64,000 nucleotides of DNA from Morinoia aosen (GCA_030386875.1 CM059567.1:52684020-52748019); one strand, 5' to 3'. Positions 41,792-53,880 are shown, numbered from the stretch's first letter. The notes: a model not told the origin generated them from the letters alone. Program-made: numbers and translations.

Positions 41792-44700
41792 AACTTGATG
41801 CCCCTGAAGATCTGCGTAAGAAAGTGCTAAAACGGCGCTCCATAAATGCAAAAAAAGGTGAAACAGCAGATGTTTCTCTGAAAAAAGCCGACCAAAGCTT
41901 AGGACAGAACCTCACGTATGCAAATGTTTCTCAGATTTCCTCAGCATCAGATGAAAGTATTACACATGAAAAAGAAAAGTTGCGAATAAAACGCAAACGT
42001 CAGGGTATTTCCTCCAGCCAACCTCGTCCTTCAGAAAGCACACAGAAGAATATTTCTCTCGCTAACTTCACCTATGCAGAAGTTTCTGATGACGACTCAT
42101 CTTTGGGGGACACTTTATTGGCCGAGAGAGAAAAGGTAGCCAAGCGGAAGAGGGGAGGTAGAATTATATCATCTTCTCAGCCAATGGGGGGTGTCCGCAA
42201 AGCCTCCTTGCCTGCAAAAGAATCAAACGTCACGCTACCTGTGGACTACACTTATGCGGGCGTTGACACCATGGAATCCTCCGCTGAAGTCATAAACATA
42301 GACGACATCAAGAAGCGGCGAAGACAGTACACAAGATCGGGTAAACAGAACACAACGCGATTGGCTAGAGCCGAATTTGACAATGACAACCAAACAAAAA
42401 TGATCAATGAAAGCACCAAAGGGGAAATAGAAGGGACCTATGACTTTGATGACTCCAATAAAAGTTCTTCTGATGAAAGCATTGACCTAAATGCCGTTAG
42501 GCAACGGAAGAAGAAATTCAAAGCAAGTTCTGCGAAAGCAAGAACAGGTGACATGCTCGCCACTGGTTCAGGTACAGACCCACTGCGCCTGTCTTCTGGC
42601 TCATCTGCTTCGTCAGGTCCTGGTGGTTATGTGACGGCATCACCTCATGCTTCTCCAGCTGCATCACCTCGTCGTGCATCACTAGCTGCATCACCTCGTC
42701 GTGCATCACTAGCTGCATCACCTCATGCTTCTCCAGCTGCATCACTTCGTCGTGCATCACTAGCTGCATCACCTCGTCGTGCTTCTCCAGGTGAATCACC
42801 TCGTAGTGCTTCTCCAGGTGTATCACCTCGTCGTGCTTCTCCAGGTGCGTCACCTCGTCGTGCTTCTCCAGGTGCGTCACCTCGTCGTGCTTCTCCAGGT
42901 GCGTCACCTCGTCGTGCTTCTCCAGGTGCGTCACCTCGTCTTGCTTCTCCAGGTGCGTCACCTCGTCGTGCTTCTCCAGGTGCGTCACCTCGTCGTGCTT
43001 CTCCAGGTGCGTCACCTCGTCGTACTTCTCCAGGTGCGTCACCTCGTCGTGCTTCTCCAGGTGCGTCACCTCGTCGTGCTTCTCCAGGTGCGTCACCTCG
43101 TCGTGCTTCTCCAGGTGCGTCACCTCGTCGTGCTTCTCCAGGTGCGTCACCTCGTCGTGCTTCTCCAGGTGCGTCACCTCGTCGTGCTTCTCCAGGTGCG
43201 TCACTTCGTCGTGCTTCTCCAGGTGCGTCACCTCGTCGTGCTTCTCCAGGTGCATCACCTCGTCGTGCTTCAAAAGCTGCATCACCTCGTCGTGCTTCAA
43301 AAGCTGCATCACCTCGTCGTGCTTCACTAGCTGCATCACCTCGTCGTGCTTCACTAGCTGCATCACCTCGTCGTGCTGCACTAGCTGCATCACCTCGTCG
43401 TGCTGCACTAGCTGCATCACCTCGTCGTGCTTCACTAGCTGCATCACTTCGTCGTGCTTCACCAGGTGCATCACCTCGTCGTGCTTCACCAGGTGCATCA
43501 CCTCGTCGTGCTTCTCCAGCTGCATCACCTCGTCGGGCTTCTCCAGCTGCATCACCTCGTCGTGCTTCTCCAGCTGCATCACCTCGTCGTGCTTCTCCAG
43601 CTGCATCACCTCGTCGTGCTTCTCCAGCTGCATCACCTCGTCGTGCTTCTCCAGCTGCATCACCTCGTCGTGCTTCTCCAGCTGCATCACCTCGTCGTGC
43701 TTCTCCAGCTGCATCACCTCGTCGTGCTTCTCCAGCTGCATCACCTCGTCGTGCTTCTCCAGCTGCATCACCTCGTCGTGCTTCTCCAGCTGCATCACCT
43801 CGTCGTTTAGCTCAAGTGTTGGCCCCAGAGCTCATCTCAAAAAACGATAAGCCTCCATTCTCGCTTGGAAATAATTCATCTCCTTTATCTATTTCTTCTC
43901 GGAAATCTGTTCTGCAAGTACAACCGTCCACTAGCCCTGCGCGCCAAACTTCTGAACTTGAAAGTAGAAATGTTGCTTTGTTGATGAGCGCATCTGGTTC
44001 TGCTGCTGTTTCTACTCGTTCGGCTTCATATATTGATGGTGTTGCTTCACCTAGTAAATCTACTGGGAAAAAATTGTCTAATTTTGAGGATAGCTCAAAC
44101 TTGAGTGTCTCTGATAAACTTGGCAATCCCAAAGATGTCTCCGTTGTTTCGACTCTCTCAGAAAAAAAGTCAGGTTTGGGAAAGAACCTCAGTGTGTCGC
44201 TTGATTTGGATGGGAGTTTAGTGGCTGCGTCTGGTCAAGTTAAGGGTCGAAATCTGGCAAGTTTGCCTCGGAGTAAGACAAATTTAAATATGGCTGCACT
44301 CATACAGAATGCCCTGCATCTAGATACCGAAAATTCTGGTCCGACCACACAACTTGTTTCTGACAACTTACAGATCGAGGAAGGAGACACAAGTTCTGAA
44401 GTTAATTCCGACGAATCTGTTGTTCCTGAGACCCCTGACTCCAATTTAGTAGTTCGTCATGATTCACCGAAAGCGACTACCAGACGCTCATTGTTAAAAG
44501 AGTTTAATGGCAGTAAAGCCCTCGGTGAAATTTTAGGTGAAGCTCCCTCTGTTATCCCTCCCCCTGCTAACTTTGAGGATGATCCCAACGTTTCACGCAG
44601 TAATTTGGACGTTGAGCCAACTTTCGATAGCGAAAGTTCTGTGGCTAAAAGTGTTTCACCCCGTCAAGCTTCTCCCGCCGCGTCGTCGCCCCGTCGCGCT

Positions 44701-46785
44701 TCTCCCTCTGCGTCGTCGCCCCGTCGCGCTTCTCCCTCTGCGTCGTCGCCCCGTCGAGCTTCTCTCGCTGCGTCGTCGCCCCGTCGGGCTTCTCCCTCTG
44801 CGTCGTCGCCCCGTCAAGCTTCTCCCGCTGCGTCGTCGCCCCGTCGCGCTTCTCGCTCTGCGTCGTTGCCCCGTCGAGCTTCTCTCGCTGCGTCGTCGCC
44901 CCGTCGAGCTTCTCTCGCTGCGTCGTCGCCCCATCGAGCTTCTCTCGCTGCGTCGTCGCCCCGTCGAGCTTCTCTCGCTGTGTCGTCGCCCCGTCGAGCT
45001 TCTCTCGCTGCGTCGTCGCCCCGTCGAGCTTCTCTCGCTGCGTCGTCGCCCCGTCGAGCTTCTCTCGCTGCGTCGTCGCCTCGTCGAGCTCCCGCTGCGT
45101 CGTCGCCCCGTCGAGCTTCTCCCGCTGTGTCGTCGCCCCGTCGAGCTTCTCCCGCTGCATCGTCGCCCCGTCGAGCTTCTCCCGCTGCGTCGTCGCCCCG
45201 TCGGGCTTCTCCCGCTGCGTCGTCGCCCCGTCGGGCTTCTCCCGCTGCGTCGTCGCCCCGTCGGGCTTCTCCCGCTGCGTCGTCGCCCCGTCGGGCTTCT
45301 CCCGCTGCGTCGTCGCCCCGTCGGGCTTCTCCCGCTGCGTCGTCGCCCCGTCGGGCTTCTCCCGCTGCGTCGTCGCCCCGTCGGGCTTCTCCCGCTGCGT
45401 CGTCGCCCCGTCGATCTTCTCTCGCTGCGTCGTCGCCCCGTCGATCTTCTCTCGCTGCGTCGTCGCCCCGTCGATCTTCTCTCGCTGCGTCGTCGCCCCG
45501 TCGGGCTTCTCCCTCTGCGTCATCGCCCCGTCGCGCTTCTCCCGCTGCGTCGTCGCCCCGTCGGGCTTCTCCCGCTGCGTCGTCGCCCCGTCGCGCTTCT
45601 CCCGCTGCGTCGTCGCCCCGTCGCGCTTCTCCCGCTGCGTCGTCGCCCCGTCGCGCTTCTCCCGCTCCGTCATCGCCCCGTCGCGCTTCTCCCGCTGCGT
45701 CGTCGCCCCGTCGGGCTTCTCCCGCTGCGTCGTCGCCCCGTCGCGCTTCTCCCGTTGCATCATCGCCCCGTCGGGCTTCTCCCGCTGCATCGTCGCCCCG
45801 TCGCGCTTCTCCCGCTGCATCATCGCTCCGTCGGGCTTCTCCCACTGCGTCGTCGCCCCGTCGAGGGTCTTTAGCTGCAGCTAACAAATCAAGAATGTCA
45901 GTTTTATCTATTAAAAAAGTTCTTGGATCACCTGTTGCTAACAATCAGAAGAATTCATCAGCTAGTACATTGGAAAATTGGGTGAGAACGGTACCCAGTA
46001 CCTCAGGTACTGCGAATAGGTCTTCAGGTCGTCAAGATGATCCAACTCATGTTAGAATTCTTGCTGATGAGTGGCATGAAGACGAAGATGACGTATATGT
46101 AGACGTGGTAGGTCTTGATGATAGTCCAGTAATGAACAAATCGCTTTCTCTTTCCGGCACTAGTTCTCACCGCAAATCTGCGCAAGCTGGAGCGCTTCCT
46201 CAAGGTGATCAATCTGGAACTGCACTTTTGCTTGACAAGTCGTCAAAATCCCTGTCTAACACCGTAAGTCCTGCAAAAGAAAAGCCTTTGAAGCAGATGT
46301 CCATAAAAGGTTTTTTGAAATTCTTGGAGAAGAATGAATATGAGGCTCCTGGCGTAGCTGAGAAAAAACGTGAAGCTGAGGAGGAAGTTAAAAGGATGCT
46401 TAAGAAACCTGACGTGGAGAAGTCTCCTTTGTCAAAAGCCAAAACTCATTTGAGGAAAAAGGTTGTTCATGCATCCAAAAAATCAAAACTTTGGAAAACT
46501 CTTCCGTATGCGTACCACAAAGAAACTTTCAACAATTTCTCAAAACGAGAGTACAGTAAGGCGGTCATCAATGAAGTTGTTCAGGCGTCAGAAGTTTTCT
46601 TTGCTAATCTAATCTCTGATTTGAGCGAAGTTGCAACAGCTCGTGACCACAGTTCTATTCAACCGTCCGACGTTATATACCTCATGAAGAAACAGGGCCT
46701 TATTGAAGATTCAGAACATTCGCTCAATGCTCTTGCGGAGGAGTTTTTGCCTGTTAATGAGTGGCCTCACTTGGATAATAAGTAA
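41792..46785 (+). CDS. CENP-T-like kinetochore protein, large second coding exon
   Basis: This exon encodes residues 44-1707. In CENP-T the N-terminus recruits microtubule-binding Ndc80 and Mis12 complexes, and a C-terminal histone fold pairs with CENP-W at centromeric chromatin. Seen here: four degenerate TYA-acidic-basic modules (TYA/TYD at residues 85, 137, 197, 259). Array A follows at about 327-716 with units like ASPRRASPG, then a non-repetitive Ser-rich linker with TPDSN- and SPKATTRRS-type sites, array B at about 1000-1404 with units like SSPRRASPAA, an acidic segment (DEWHEDEDDVYVDVV), and a histone-fold region from about 1600 to the end. The fold ends SSIQPSDVIYLMKKQGLI, then NALAEEFLPVNEWPHL, which aligns with the vertebrate CENP-T tail (VKPEDLELLMRRQGL and following). 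The protein is three times longer than human CENP-T because of the arrays. Confidence 0.82.
42640..43807 (+). repeat. Coding minisatellite A, 27-bp unit
   Basis: About 43 in-frame units of nine codons, consensus A-S-P-R-R-A-S-P-[GA], run without a stop or frameshift. Codon choice is mainly TCA CCT CGT CGT GCT TCT CCA. Blocks of homogenised variants (PGAS, LAAS, KAAS, PAAS) show local unequal exchange. Each unit holds S-P-R-R and R-R-A-S. Long open frames on the other strand (a repeated HDEVMQLEK) are shadows of this array. Confidence 0.95.
44659..45872 (+). repeat. Coding minisatellite B, 30-bp unit
   Basis: About 40 in-frame units of ten codons, consensus S-S-P-R-R-A-S-[PL]-A-A, use GC-rich codons (TCG TCG CCC CGT CGG/CGC GCT TCT CCC). 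One unit (near 45090) lacks a Ser-Pro stretch, making it two codons shorter but still in frame. It encodes the same SPRRAS core as array A with different synonymous codons. Antisense and out-of-frame open frames over it are shadows. Confidence 0.95.
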
Positions 46786-46924
46786 AATGAAACGTAAATT
46801 TCGTTCTCATTACTCCGTGAAGTTGTGAAGGAAATATTGGCTTCTACTGTTCTTTGTGACCGTTATGACAGTGCTATTCTATGGACTCACAAATTTCATA
46901 TTAAACTTTGATAAATTTCCAGAG

Positions 46925-46930
46925 AATAAA
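46925..46930 (+). terminator. Polyadenylation signal AATAAA
   Basis: A canonical AATAAA lies 140 bp after the CENP-T-like stop codon, followed by a T/G-rich stretch (GGAGTTTTGTTCCTTGGTTTAG). It is probably the 3' end of that transcript. Confidence 0.7.
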
Positions 46931-46959
46931 GTATTTTATAGGAGTTTTGTTCCTTGGTT

Positions 46960-49900
46960 TAGTTATTCTTAGTTTGAACGTACAAGCACGGATTATTACT
47001 TTTGTTTTCTATTTTCAACTGTGGCAGTACAGGATCATTAGCTGACGTAGGCGCTTTTATTTGCTACTGTCATCGCACTCGATAAGATGCCTTATTCTTT
47101 TGTAGCATTTTGAGACCGGCCAACGCAATGGATGCGCAGGCTGCTGTGTGATCAAATTATTAGTTGTAGAAGATGCGATTTATTCGTATTTGGTATAATG
47201 GATGTGTTACTTTAGCGGCCTCGCGTACCAGCTGCTTCGTTCATTTTCATGCTTATGACATGCGATTTTGCCACAGGGTAATGATCTACCCGTAAGCCCT
47301 CATGCTTAGCATTTTTTCAGTGTGTTTTTAATGTTTATTAGTCAAATAAATAGACTCCGACCTATCAACATCGAATCTTTAAACCAATCGTTTAGCAGAC
47401 GATCGTATTTACTACCTAACTTTGGAATTGTGTTTCTTTTTTGTTTTCTACTATTCGTTTTTTATACCGATTCTGCTGCATTGAAATTTGTTCTAATATT
47501 TTATTATATCGTGTAGATATTAGTTCTTTACATTTTGTTCCCTTTTCGTTTACTATTCGGTATTTCATACCGATTTCGCTGCATTGAACTTAGTTCTGAC
47601 TGTTTATTGGACCGTGTAGATATAATTTTTTCCTAGCCTTCCTTTTTGTAGTTAATATTTTTGTCAAGTTCGAGTTGTACTTTTATTTTTTTGTAGCTCT
47701 CGTAATGTTAATCGAGCTGATACAAGAACTTTGGTTCGTGTTTCTGATGGTGTTGCTGTGTGATCAACTGTTGGTTCTCGACACGTTGCAATGGTTTTTT
47801 TTCTGAATGAGGATTGTTTTATCTCAATGTGTTTTAGCGAATACTAATGTGCTTCCTTGAATTTCATCCGTCGTTTGATTAACCTAACTTTGGATTTGGC
47901 ATATTTCCTTATTACGTGTTCTGTAAAATAAGAATCACTACAAACCAGTGGCAGTTTTAAACATTTGCTGACAGTTAAACTTCTGTATTGTAACTTTATA
48001 TAGCCTGGAAACTTTTGAAGTGACCTTCACGGTTACTTGGATGTCTAACGCGCATCAGAGAGCAGTTGAACTCCTCACCTTTGAAGAACGGAGGGATTTT
48101 GACAATGCCTTACATTCACAACCACTCACGGGTACAGTCTTTTTTCAAAAGTCTTTCTCCAGCGTGAAATCAGCGGCATTTTTTTCAACTTTATAATTTT
48201 GAAGTGAAGCTGACTTGCATCACGTACGAATTTCGGTCTCTGCGTGTGAAGAAACTGGCGTACTGCTTTTCTGACTCGGTACACAATATTGTCGCTACTG
48301 TATCATCTACGAGTTTTGAACAGCAATCCATAGAACTTTTCGAGCATCCCCGACGGAACACCGTGTGTTTTATCACTTCTACTCAAGAGAATGGTACTTG
48401 ATAAGAGCCAACCTGATGTGCTGGGTCATGATGTTTAACGCCAAATGACGCTTATTCCGTACTACGGCACTGGTCAAGCCCCCCTACAATTTTACAATTT
48501 CATCTATGAGAATAGGACTGGGTGACGCTCCGAGCTTTAAGCTTGGTGTGCTTTCCTTCCGTTAAAATATAAAAGTTTCTTGCTTTGTTACGCACCGTAT
48601 TTTTCGGTTCACTTATTTTTTCAGCACTTCACGTTCATCTTCAATTTTTATTTCGTTTCATAAGCTTCAATCTTGTTTTTATACGCAGGGTTTGGTGACA
48701 TCTTGTGCATAGATTCCTCATTCCCTTAAATTATATATTAACTCGTTGACTCCGTTGGGTTTAACTGAAGTTCAATGTTCAACTCAAATTGAAGTAGATT
48801 TGAAGGTCAATATTAAAAATAACGAACATTAAATGTATTGTGTCTTTATTCAATTTGCATTGAGTATTTCTCAAAATTGAGTTCGTGACTGCAAGTCGGT
48901 CAACAGAATTACGAAAACCCCCTCAGTGACCACCGGTGGATCGAATCGCAACCAAAGCGTTAAATGGGCATTGTTTCTTACTTTCGAACACTTTTGTCGC
49001 GGTTTGGGAGACTTAGACTAATGCGATCTAATCAAATTAGCATTGATCGGGCGCGTCTTCATAGCGATGTTTATTTTCCATCGATAAATTGTAATAACTC
49101 ACGAATGTACGTATATTATACACTCTTACATAAATGTACATGAAATACGTATACAATGAATTTTTATCCATTTTGTAGCCTCTGCCCTTGGAATAAACTA
49201 CGAACGTATTAACTACATGCTATACATTCAACTGCCACAGCCTTCGCAGCGAAAAAATTGCATGAGAGAAATTTGCTTCTATTGGACTTGAGGCTGCTCA
49301 AATGATAGCTTTTTTTGTACCTAGTATGTGGTACTTTGAAAAAATTGTATTACAAACAGCTATTATCTCATGTTTTTGAAATGCGTAATTTTCAAAATTC
49401 TTATGTTAGTCATCGTCAACGTTTCATGGAAAATGGCTTTAGCTGAAAATTATAATTTAAATTCAAATAATACTGCAATGTTGGTGAAGATTAAACTTAA
49501 TTGTTGAGGTATGGAACGCAATGTCTTGATGCGCACACGGAATTCATTCGCTTCAATTGAACTGTGCAAGAATTAGAATAAATATTCGCATCTGCGAGTG
49601 AAATAAGAATATCCCATGCAATAAAGAGCGTATATGTATTTCACCGCTCACACTCTAGTTCACCAAACACAAAACAGTCGTGTACTGCTACCGCATCAAT
49701 AAAACATGCTGGAAACTCCTTGAGTGACTTTCCACATTATTTTAGTTATTCATAAACAAAAAAATAAAGTTAAAATTTGCTTGATTTATGCAGTACTAGC
49801 TCTCTCGAAGTATTGCTTATCAATTCTTCATTGTATTCTAATAGGCTATCTGGTTAAATACCGTTCAATATAACGACTCGTCAGTACTTCGTAATGCAGA

Positions 49901-51700
49901 TACGACTTTGAGCAATAGCAATGATCTTTAACAAAATGAACGCTTCACAATACTGCAGTGAACTTCTGGTGATAGAAATGCATCTAATATTTATGCTCAA
50001 AAGCTATTTCTTTCTTAATTTTTTCCAACAGAAAGAGTATTTCTAGTTTTGTCCTCTGCAAACCAAGTGCGTAAAGCAAATGTATTTCCAAAATGAAAAG
50101 GCAGTATAACTCATCAAGTGCTATTCTTTTCTCAATTTCCTTTGGCAGATACACATCCAGTATTTCCAGTTTCGTCTTTCGAAAAACGCGTGCAAATCAA
50201 ATACATATCCGAAACAAAATAACAGTATAACGCATCAAGTGAGCGAGAATGTATTGTAAAATCTAAATAACGAACAGACCAAGAACCAAACCATACGGCA
50301 GAAGCGTGCACACTTGCATGCACTGAGAGTTGCGGTCAACGTTAGGTCCAATGGCCGCGATGACACACTTGATTGCTCTGACCTGGACGGGGCTGCGCTG
50401 CTGGCGAGTGCAGTGCAAAGTCTTTTGGAGGTGACATGGCCAGTAAAGCCTCGGACACGCGCCAACTGAGAACGGAATAGTCAAAATATTACGATGTTTT
50501 TTTTTTGCATTTTAGGTTTTAATTTGATCTAAAAGTGCTATCCGGTGAAGCCGTAGTCACGCGTTAGCTGGAAACGGAATAGTCAAAATATTGCGCTGTT
50601 TTTTTACATTCTAGGTTTTAATTTGACCTAAAAATGCGGGTGTGATGTTTGGGTGATCACGATATTTGAGGAATGAAAAGGAGATTTTTCGTTCAGTTAT
50701 GGAACGGGCTAATCATTACTGAGTGTGGTCAGTTCACACCATTCACAGAGTTTCAGGTCGACACACATGCTGCTATTCAGATCCAAAGACACAATATCGT
50801 AGGAAATGTAAAAATTTGAATTTCTTGTTGTGAAAAGATAAAGGTAGAAATAAATTCTTTTCCTACAGTAGCTGAATGTTTTATTTAGTGAAGAAGCACT
50901 TGAAGATCTCTGATTTAAAATCCTTATATCCGATCGCAAAATATGCTGCATATTGATAACCCACATTTTCTTATCGAGCACCAAGTTTACGAAAAAAATG
51001 TGTTTTAATGCTGAGGCTGGTTTATGATGTAAGGAAGTATGCAAAAAATTCATTTTATTGCTTATTTAGCGTTGCACTTATTTAAAGAACAAAAATTGAG
51101 TCTTTACTTTTTACGAAAACCCAGTTAATTAGATTAATCGTAAACGTATATCTCAACTCAAGTAATTATATCTCCTCAGGAAATTGTTCTCTGAAGTCCA
51201 TACATCCAGCAAGGTCTGCTCACACAATTTTCATTCGTGCTGCTTGCATTTCCAAACTTAAAAATTTTATGTTGTATCGAGGTGCCATTCATTATATGGG
51301 AGTAATCCTCGGTTGAGCGCAAATTTGTATAAAGTTAGGATGTGTAAAATTTATCCAAAAGGAAATAAATCTAAAATAATTATAAAATTTATCCGAAAAT
51401 TGAAAAAGTTGTCCAAAATAATTGTAAAATATTTGAAAATTTGTAATACATACTTGTCTACGCATCCTTCAATAGGGCAAACAATCTGGACTTTTTCAGC
51501 GTTCAACTTATTTGTTCCCAAGTATTAATAAAGGGTTTCAGCAATTCCATTCGAAAATGAATTCTTACAGTGCATATAATGATTGTTATGTTGAATATAA
51601 CCCAAGGTAGGAGGTCATCTACATTGTGTGCTGCAGTTTCAACAACTATTTACGTTTTTATTTATTTAGTTTACATTTTTAGGATTATTTAAAAAACAGA
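46960..51700. other. Intergenic region with local duplications
   Basis: No confident gene was found. Local duplications occur at about 47400-47630 (two copies around ACCGATTCTGCTGCATTGAA), 50030-50245 (two ~120-bp copies around CAGTATAACKCATCAAGTG) and 50465-50640 (two ~110-bp copies around ACGGAATAGTCAAAATATT). A small frame at 48041-48196 and another at 48204-48401 are listed separately. The rest is AT-rich. Confidence 0.5.
48041..48401 (+). other. Possible small or decayed coding segment
   Basis: An ATG at 48041 opens 52 codons (MSNAHQRAVELLTFEERRDF near the start). The next frame, 48204-48401, has 65 codons with balanced composition (ITYEFRSLRVKKLAYCFSDS). I recognise no family. They might be pieces of one decayed gene or chance; neither has clear splice signals except a possible GTACAG donor near 48133. 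Confidence 0.15.
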
Positions 51701-51785
51701 ATCGGGTTTTAGGATGATTTTCATCGCTATAATTCGGAGCCGAGCTCTGAATGGCGGAAAACTGGTGTGTAATTCGATGTTTGTA

Positions 51786-51791
51786 TCAGTC
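51786..51791 (+). promoter_or_regulatory. Possible initiator upstream of the signal-peptide exon
   Basis: ATCAGTCAAG at 51785-51794 contains an arthropod-style TCAGT initiator, about 350 bp upstream of the start codon at 52139. It lies in a region that becomes GC-richer than the surroundings. No TATA box was seen. This is weak evidence for a start site. Confidence 0.2.
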
Positions 51792-52138
51792 AAGAGAATG
51801 CTGGAGCAAGAGTCACAGCACGAGAACTCGCGCTTCTGTGCAACACAGAAAGCGCTGTTTTATTAGAACAACCGCATGAGCGGGAGCTCGTCAACCTGCA
51901 AAGTGACTCAGTTGCTTTCCAGACATTGTGATAGGTGGTGTGAGTTGCGGGCTCGAGTTGCGCGTAACCTGGGGAGAGAAAGTAGCCCGGAGTGAGGTGC
52001 TGGTTGCAAAAGTTCTCCGCTCTGTGTTTTGCATTGACTGGTCTCATTGAGGCTATCTCTCCTAGGCTCCAGTGATGACAAACTTACGAGTGTCATAGAT
52101 GCCCGTGTGCCGATTAAGGATATTACTGGATTTAATAC

Positions 52139-52241
52139 ATGAAGATGGGCTGCAGAGTGCGTGACCGTAACGTCTTGTGGCTTCTTCTTGCGGTTAGCCT
52201 CAGTAGTCTTCCGGCTCTCAGATGCAACGAAATTACGGAAG
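52139..52241 (+). CDS. Signal-peptide exon of a putative secreted protein
   Basis: ATG at 52139 starts 34 codons plus one base. A basic n-region (MKMGCRVRDRN) precedes a hydrophobic core, VLWLLLAVSLSSLPAL, and a polar RCNEITE end where cleavage is likely. The exon ends exactly at a consensus donor, G|GTAAGA (52242). Phase 1 matches the acceptor at 61308. Signal-peptide exons followed by long introns are common in secreted and receptor genes. The rest of the gene mostly lies outside the window, so the product is not identified. Confidence 0.5.
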
Positions 52242-52814
52242 GTAAGACTGTAAATCCGGGTTCTTTTTGATGTTTTTTTTAATAATACAGAATGAACAGA
52301 AACCGTGGAATTGAATGTACTATTTGACTGAATCAACTACTTTTGTAACAGTACATTTAAATTCTTTTAATTATGTAATTCTACTGAGCAGCAACGGAAA
52401 ATTTAACTTCCAAGTTCTATTTCCTCATATGCTGACCTCATTTGCGGAGGAGTTTATGATCTTCAAGGAGTATTTAATCTCCTTTAGTTAAGAAAGCTAC
52501 CAAAGATCTTATATGTTTATCATTAAAAGATTTTCATGTTTATGTTATCTGCACTTCAAATCTCAACTTACATCAATGCTGGAGAGTCAGATGGCTTGAG
52601 ACCTACATATAGTAGCAGAGATATATTTTACAGGTTTGTAATACCGTCCCGTTTGATATTTTTTTCGCTATGCGGTAAAATGTGATTGCTGTAAAAATTT
52701 TTCCCGGTCTCGCTCTCTGGCGATATATTTTGCTGCGCTTTTCTTTTGGTGAGGCTCAACTATTGCTTCAGCTGAGCGCCGCGGCTTTCTCTTCTGCGCA
52801 TCGCTGCAGCTGCC

Positions 52815-53880
52815 TGTTGTTGGTGTTGTGCTGGTTGTGTGGTTGTGTGTTGCTGGTGTTGTGCTGGTTGTGTGTTTGTGTGTTGCTGGTGTTGTGCTGG
52901 TTGTGTGTTTGTGTGTTGCTGGTGTTGTGCTGGTTGTGTGTTTGTGTGTTGCTGGTGTTGTGCTGGTTGTGTGTTTGTCTATTGCTGGTGTTGTGCTGGT
53001 TGTGTGTTTGTGTGTTGCTGGTGTTGTGCTGGTTGTATGTTTGTGTGTTGCTGGTGTTGTGCTGGTTGTGTGTTTGTCTATTGCTGGTGTTGTGCTGGTT
53101 GTGTGTTGCTGGTGTTGTGTGGTTGTATGTTGCTGGTGTTGTGCTGGTTGTGTGTTGCTGGTGTTGTGTTGGTTGTATGTTGTTGGTGTTGTGATGGTTG
53201 TGTGTTGCTGGTATTGTGCTGGTTGTATGTTGCTGGTGTTGTGCTGGTTGTATGTTGCTGGTGTTGTGCTGGTTGTGTGTTGCTGGTGTTGTGCTGGTTG
53301 TGTGTTTGTCTATTGCTGGTGTTGTGCTGGTTGTGTGTTGCTGGTGTTGTGTGGTTGTATGTTGCTGGTGTTGTGCTGGTTGTGTGTTGCTGGTGTTGTG
53401 TTGGTTGTATGTTGTTGGTGTTGTGATGGTTGTGTGTTGCTGGTATTGTGCTGGTTGTATGTTGCTGGTGTTGTGCTGGTTGTATGTTGCTGGTGTTGTG
53501 CTGGTTGTGTGTTGCTGGTGTTGTGCTGGTTGTGTGTTTGTCTATTGCTGGTGTTGTGCTGGTTGTGTGTTGCTGGTGTTGTGTGGTTGTATGTTGCTGG
53601 TGTTGTGCTGGTTGTGTGTTGCTGGTGTTGTGCTGGTTGTATGTTGCTGGTGTTGTGCTGGTTGTGTGTTGCTGGTGTTGTGCTGGTTGTATGTTGCTGG
53701 TGTTGTGCTGGTTGTATGTTGCTGGTGTTGTGCTGGTTGTGTGTTGCTGGTGTTGTGCTGATCGCATCTTGCTGGTGTTGTGCTGGTTGTGTGTTCATTG
53801 TGTTCGTGCGCCGCTGGTGTTGTGCTGGTTGTGTGTTCGTGTGCTGCTGGTGTTGTGCTAATTTTGTGTTTGTGCACTAG
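52815..53880. repeat. GT-rich minisatellite (~24-bp unit)
   Basis: Over 40 units of the type GTGTTGCTGGTGTTGTGCTG run for about 1.07 kb, including a ~230-bp higher-order duplication (53090-53320 resembles 53330-53560). The array decays into looser copies to about 54130. It would lie in the first intron of the signal-peptide gene. Long hydrophobic open frames through it (up to 350 codons) are produced by the repeat and have no other support. Confidence 0.93.

Noticed and set aside
42518-45944. Very long minus-strand and out-of-frame open frames (426, 392, 376 and 445 codons) over the CENP-T arrays
   Set aside because: They are produced by in-frame 27- and 30-bp repeats, which leave several frames open. 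The plus frame alone joins to conserved ends and a plausible gene structure.
52828-53880. 350-codon cysteine/valine-rich membrane-like frame and antisense frames
   Set aside because: The unit is ~24 bp, a multiple of three, so all frames stay open. There is no start context, no flanking conserved sequence and no splice structure.
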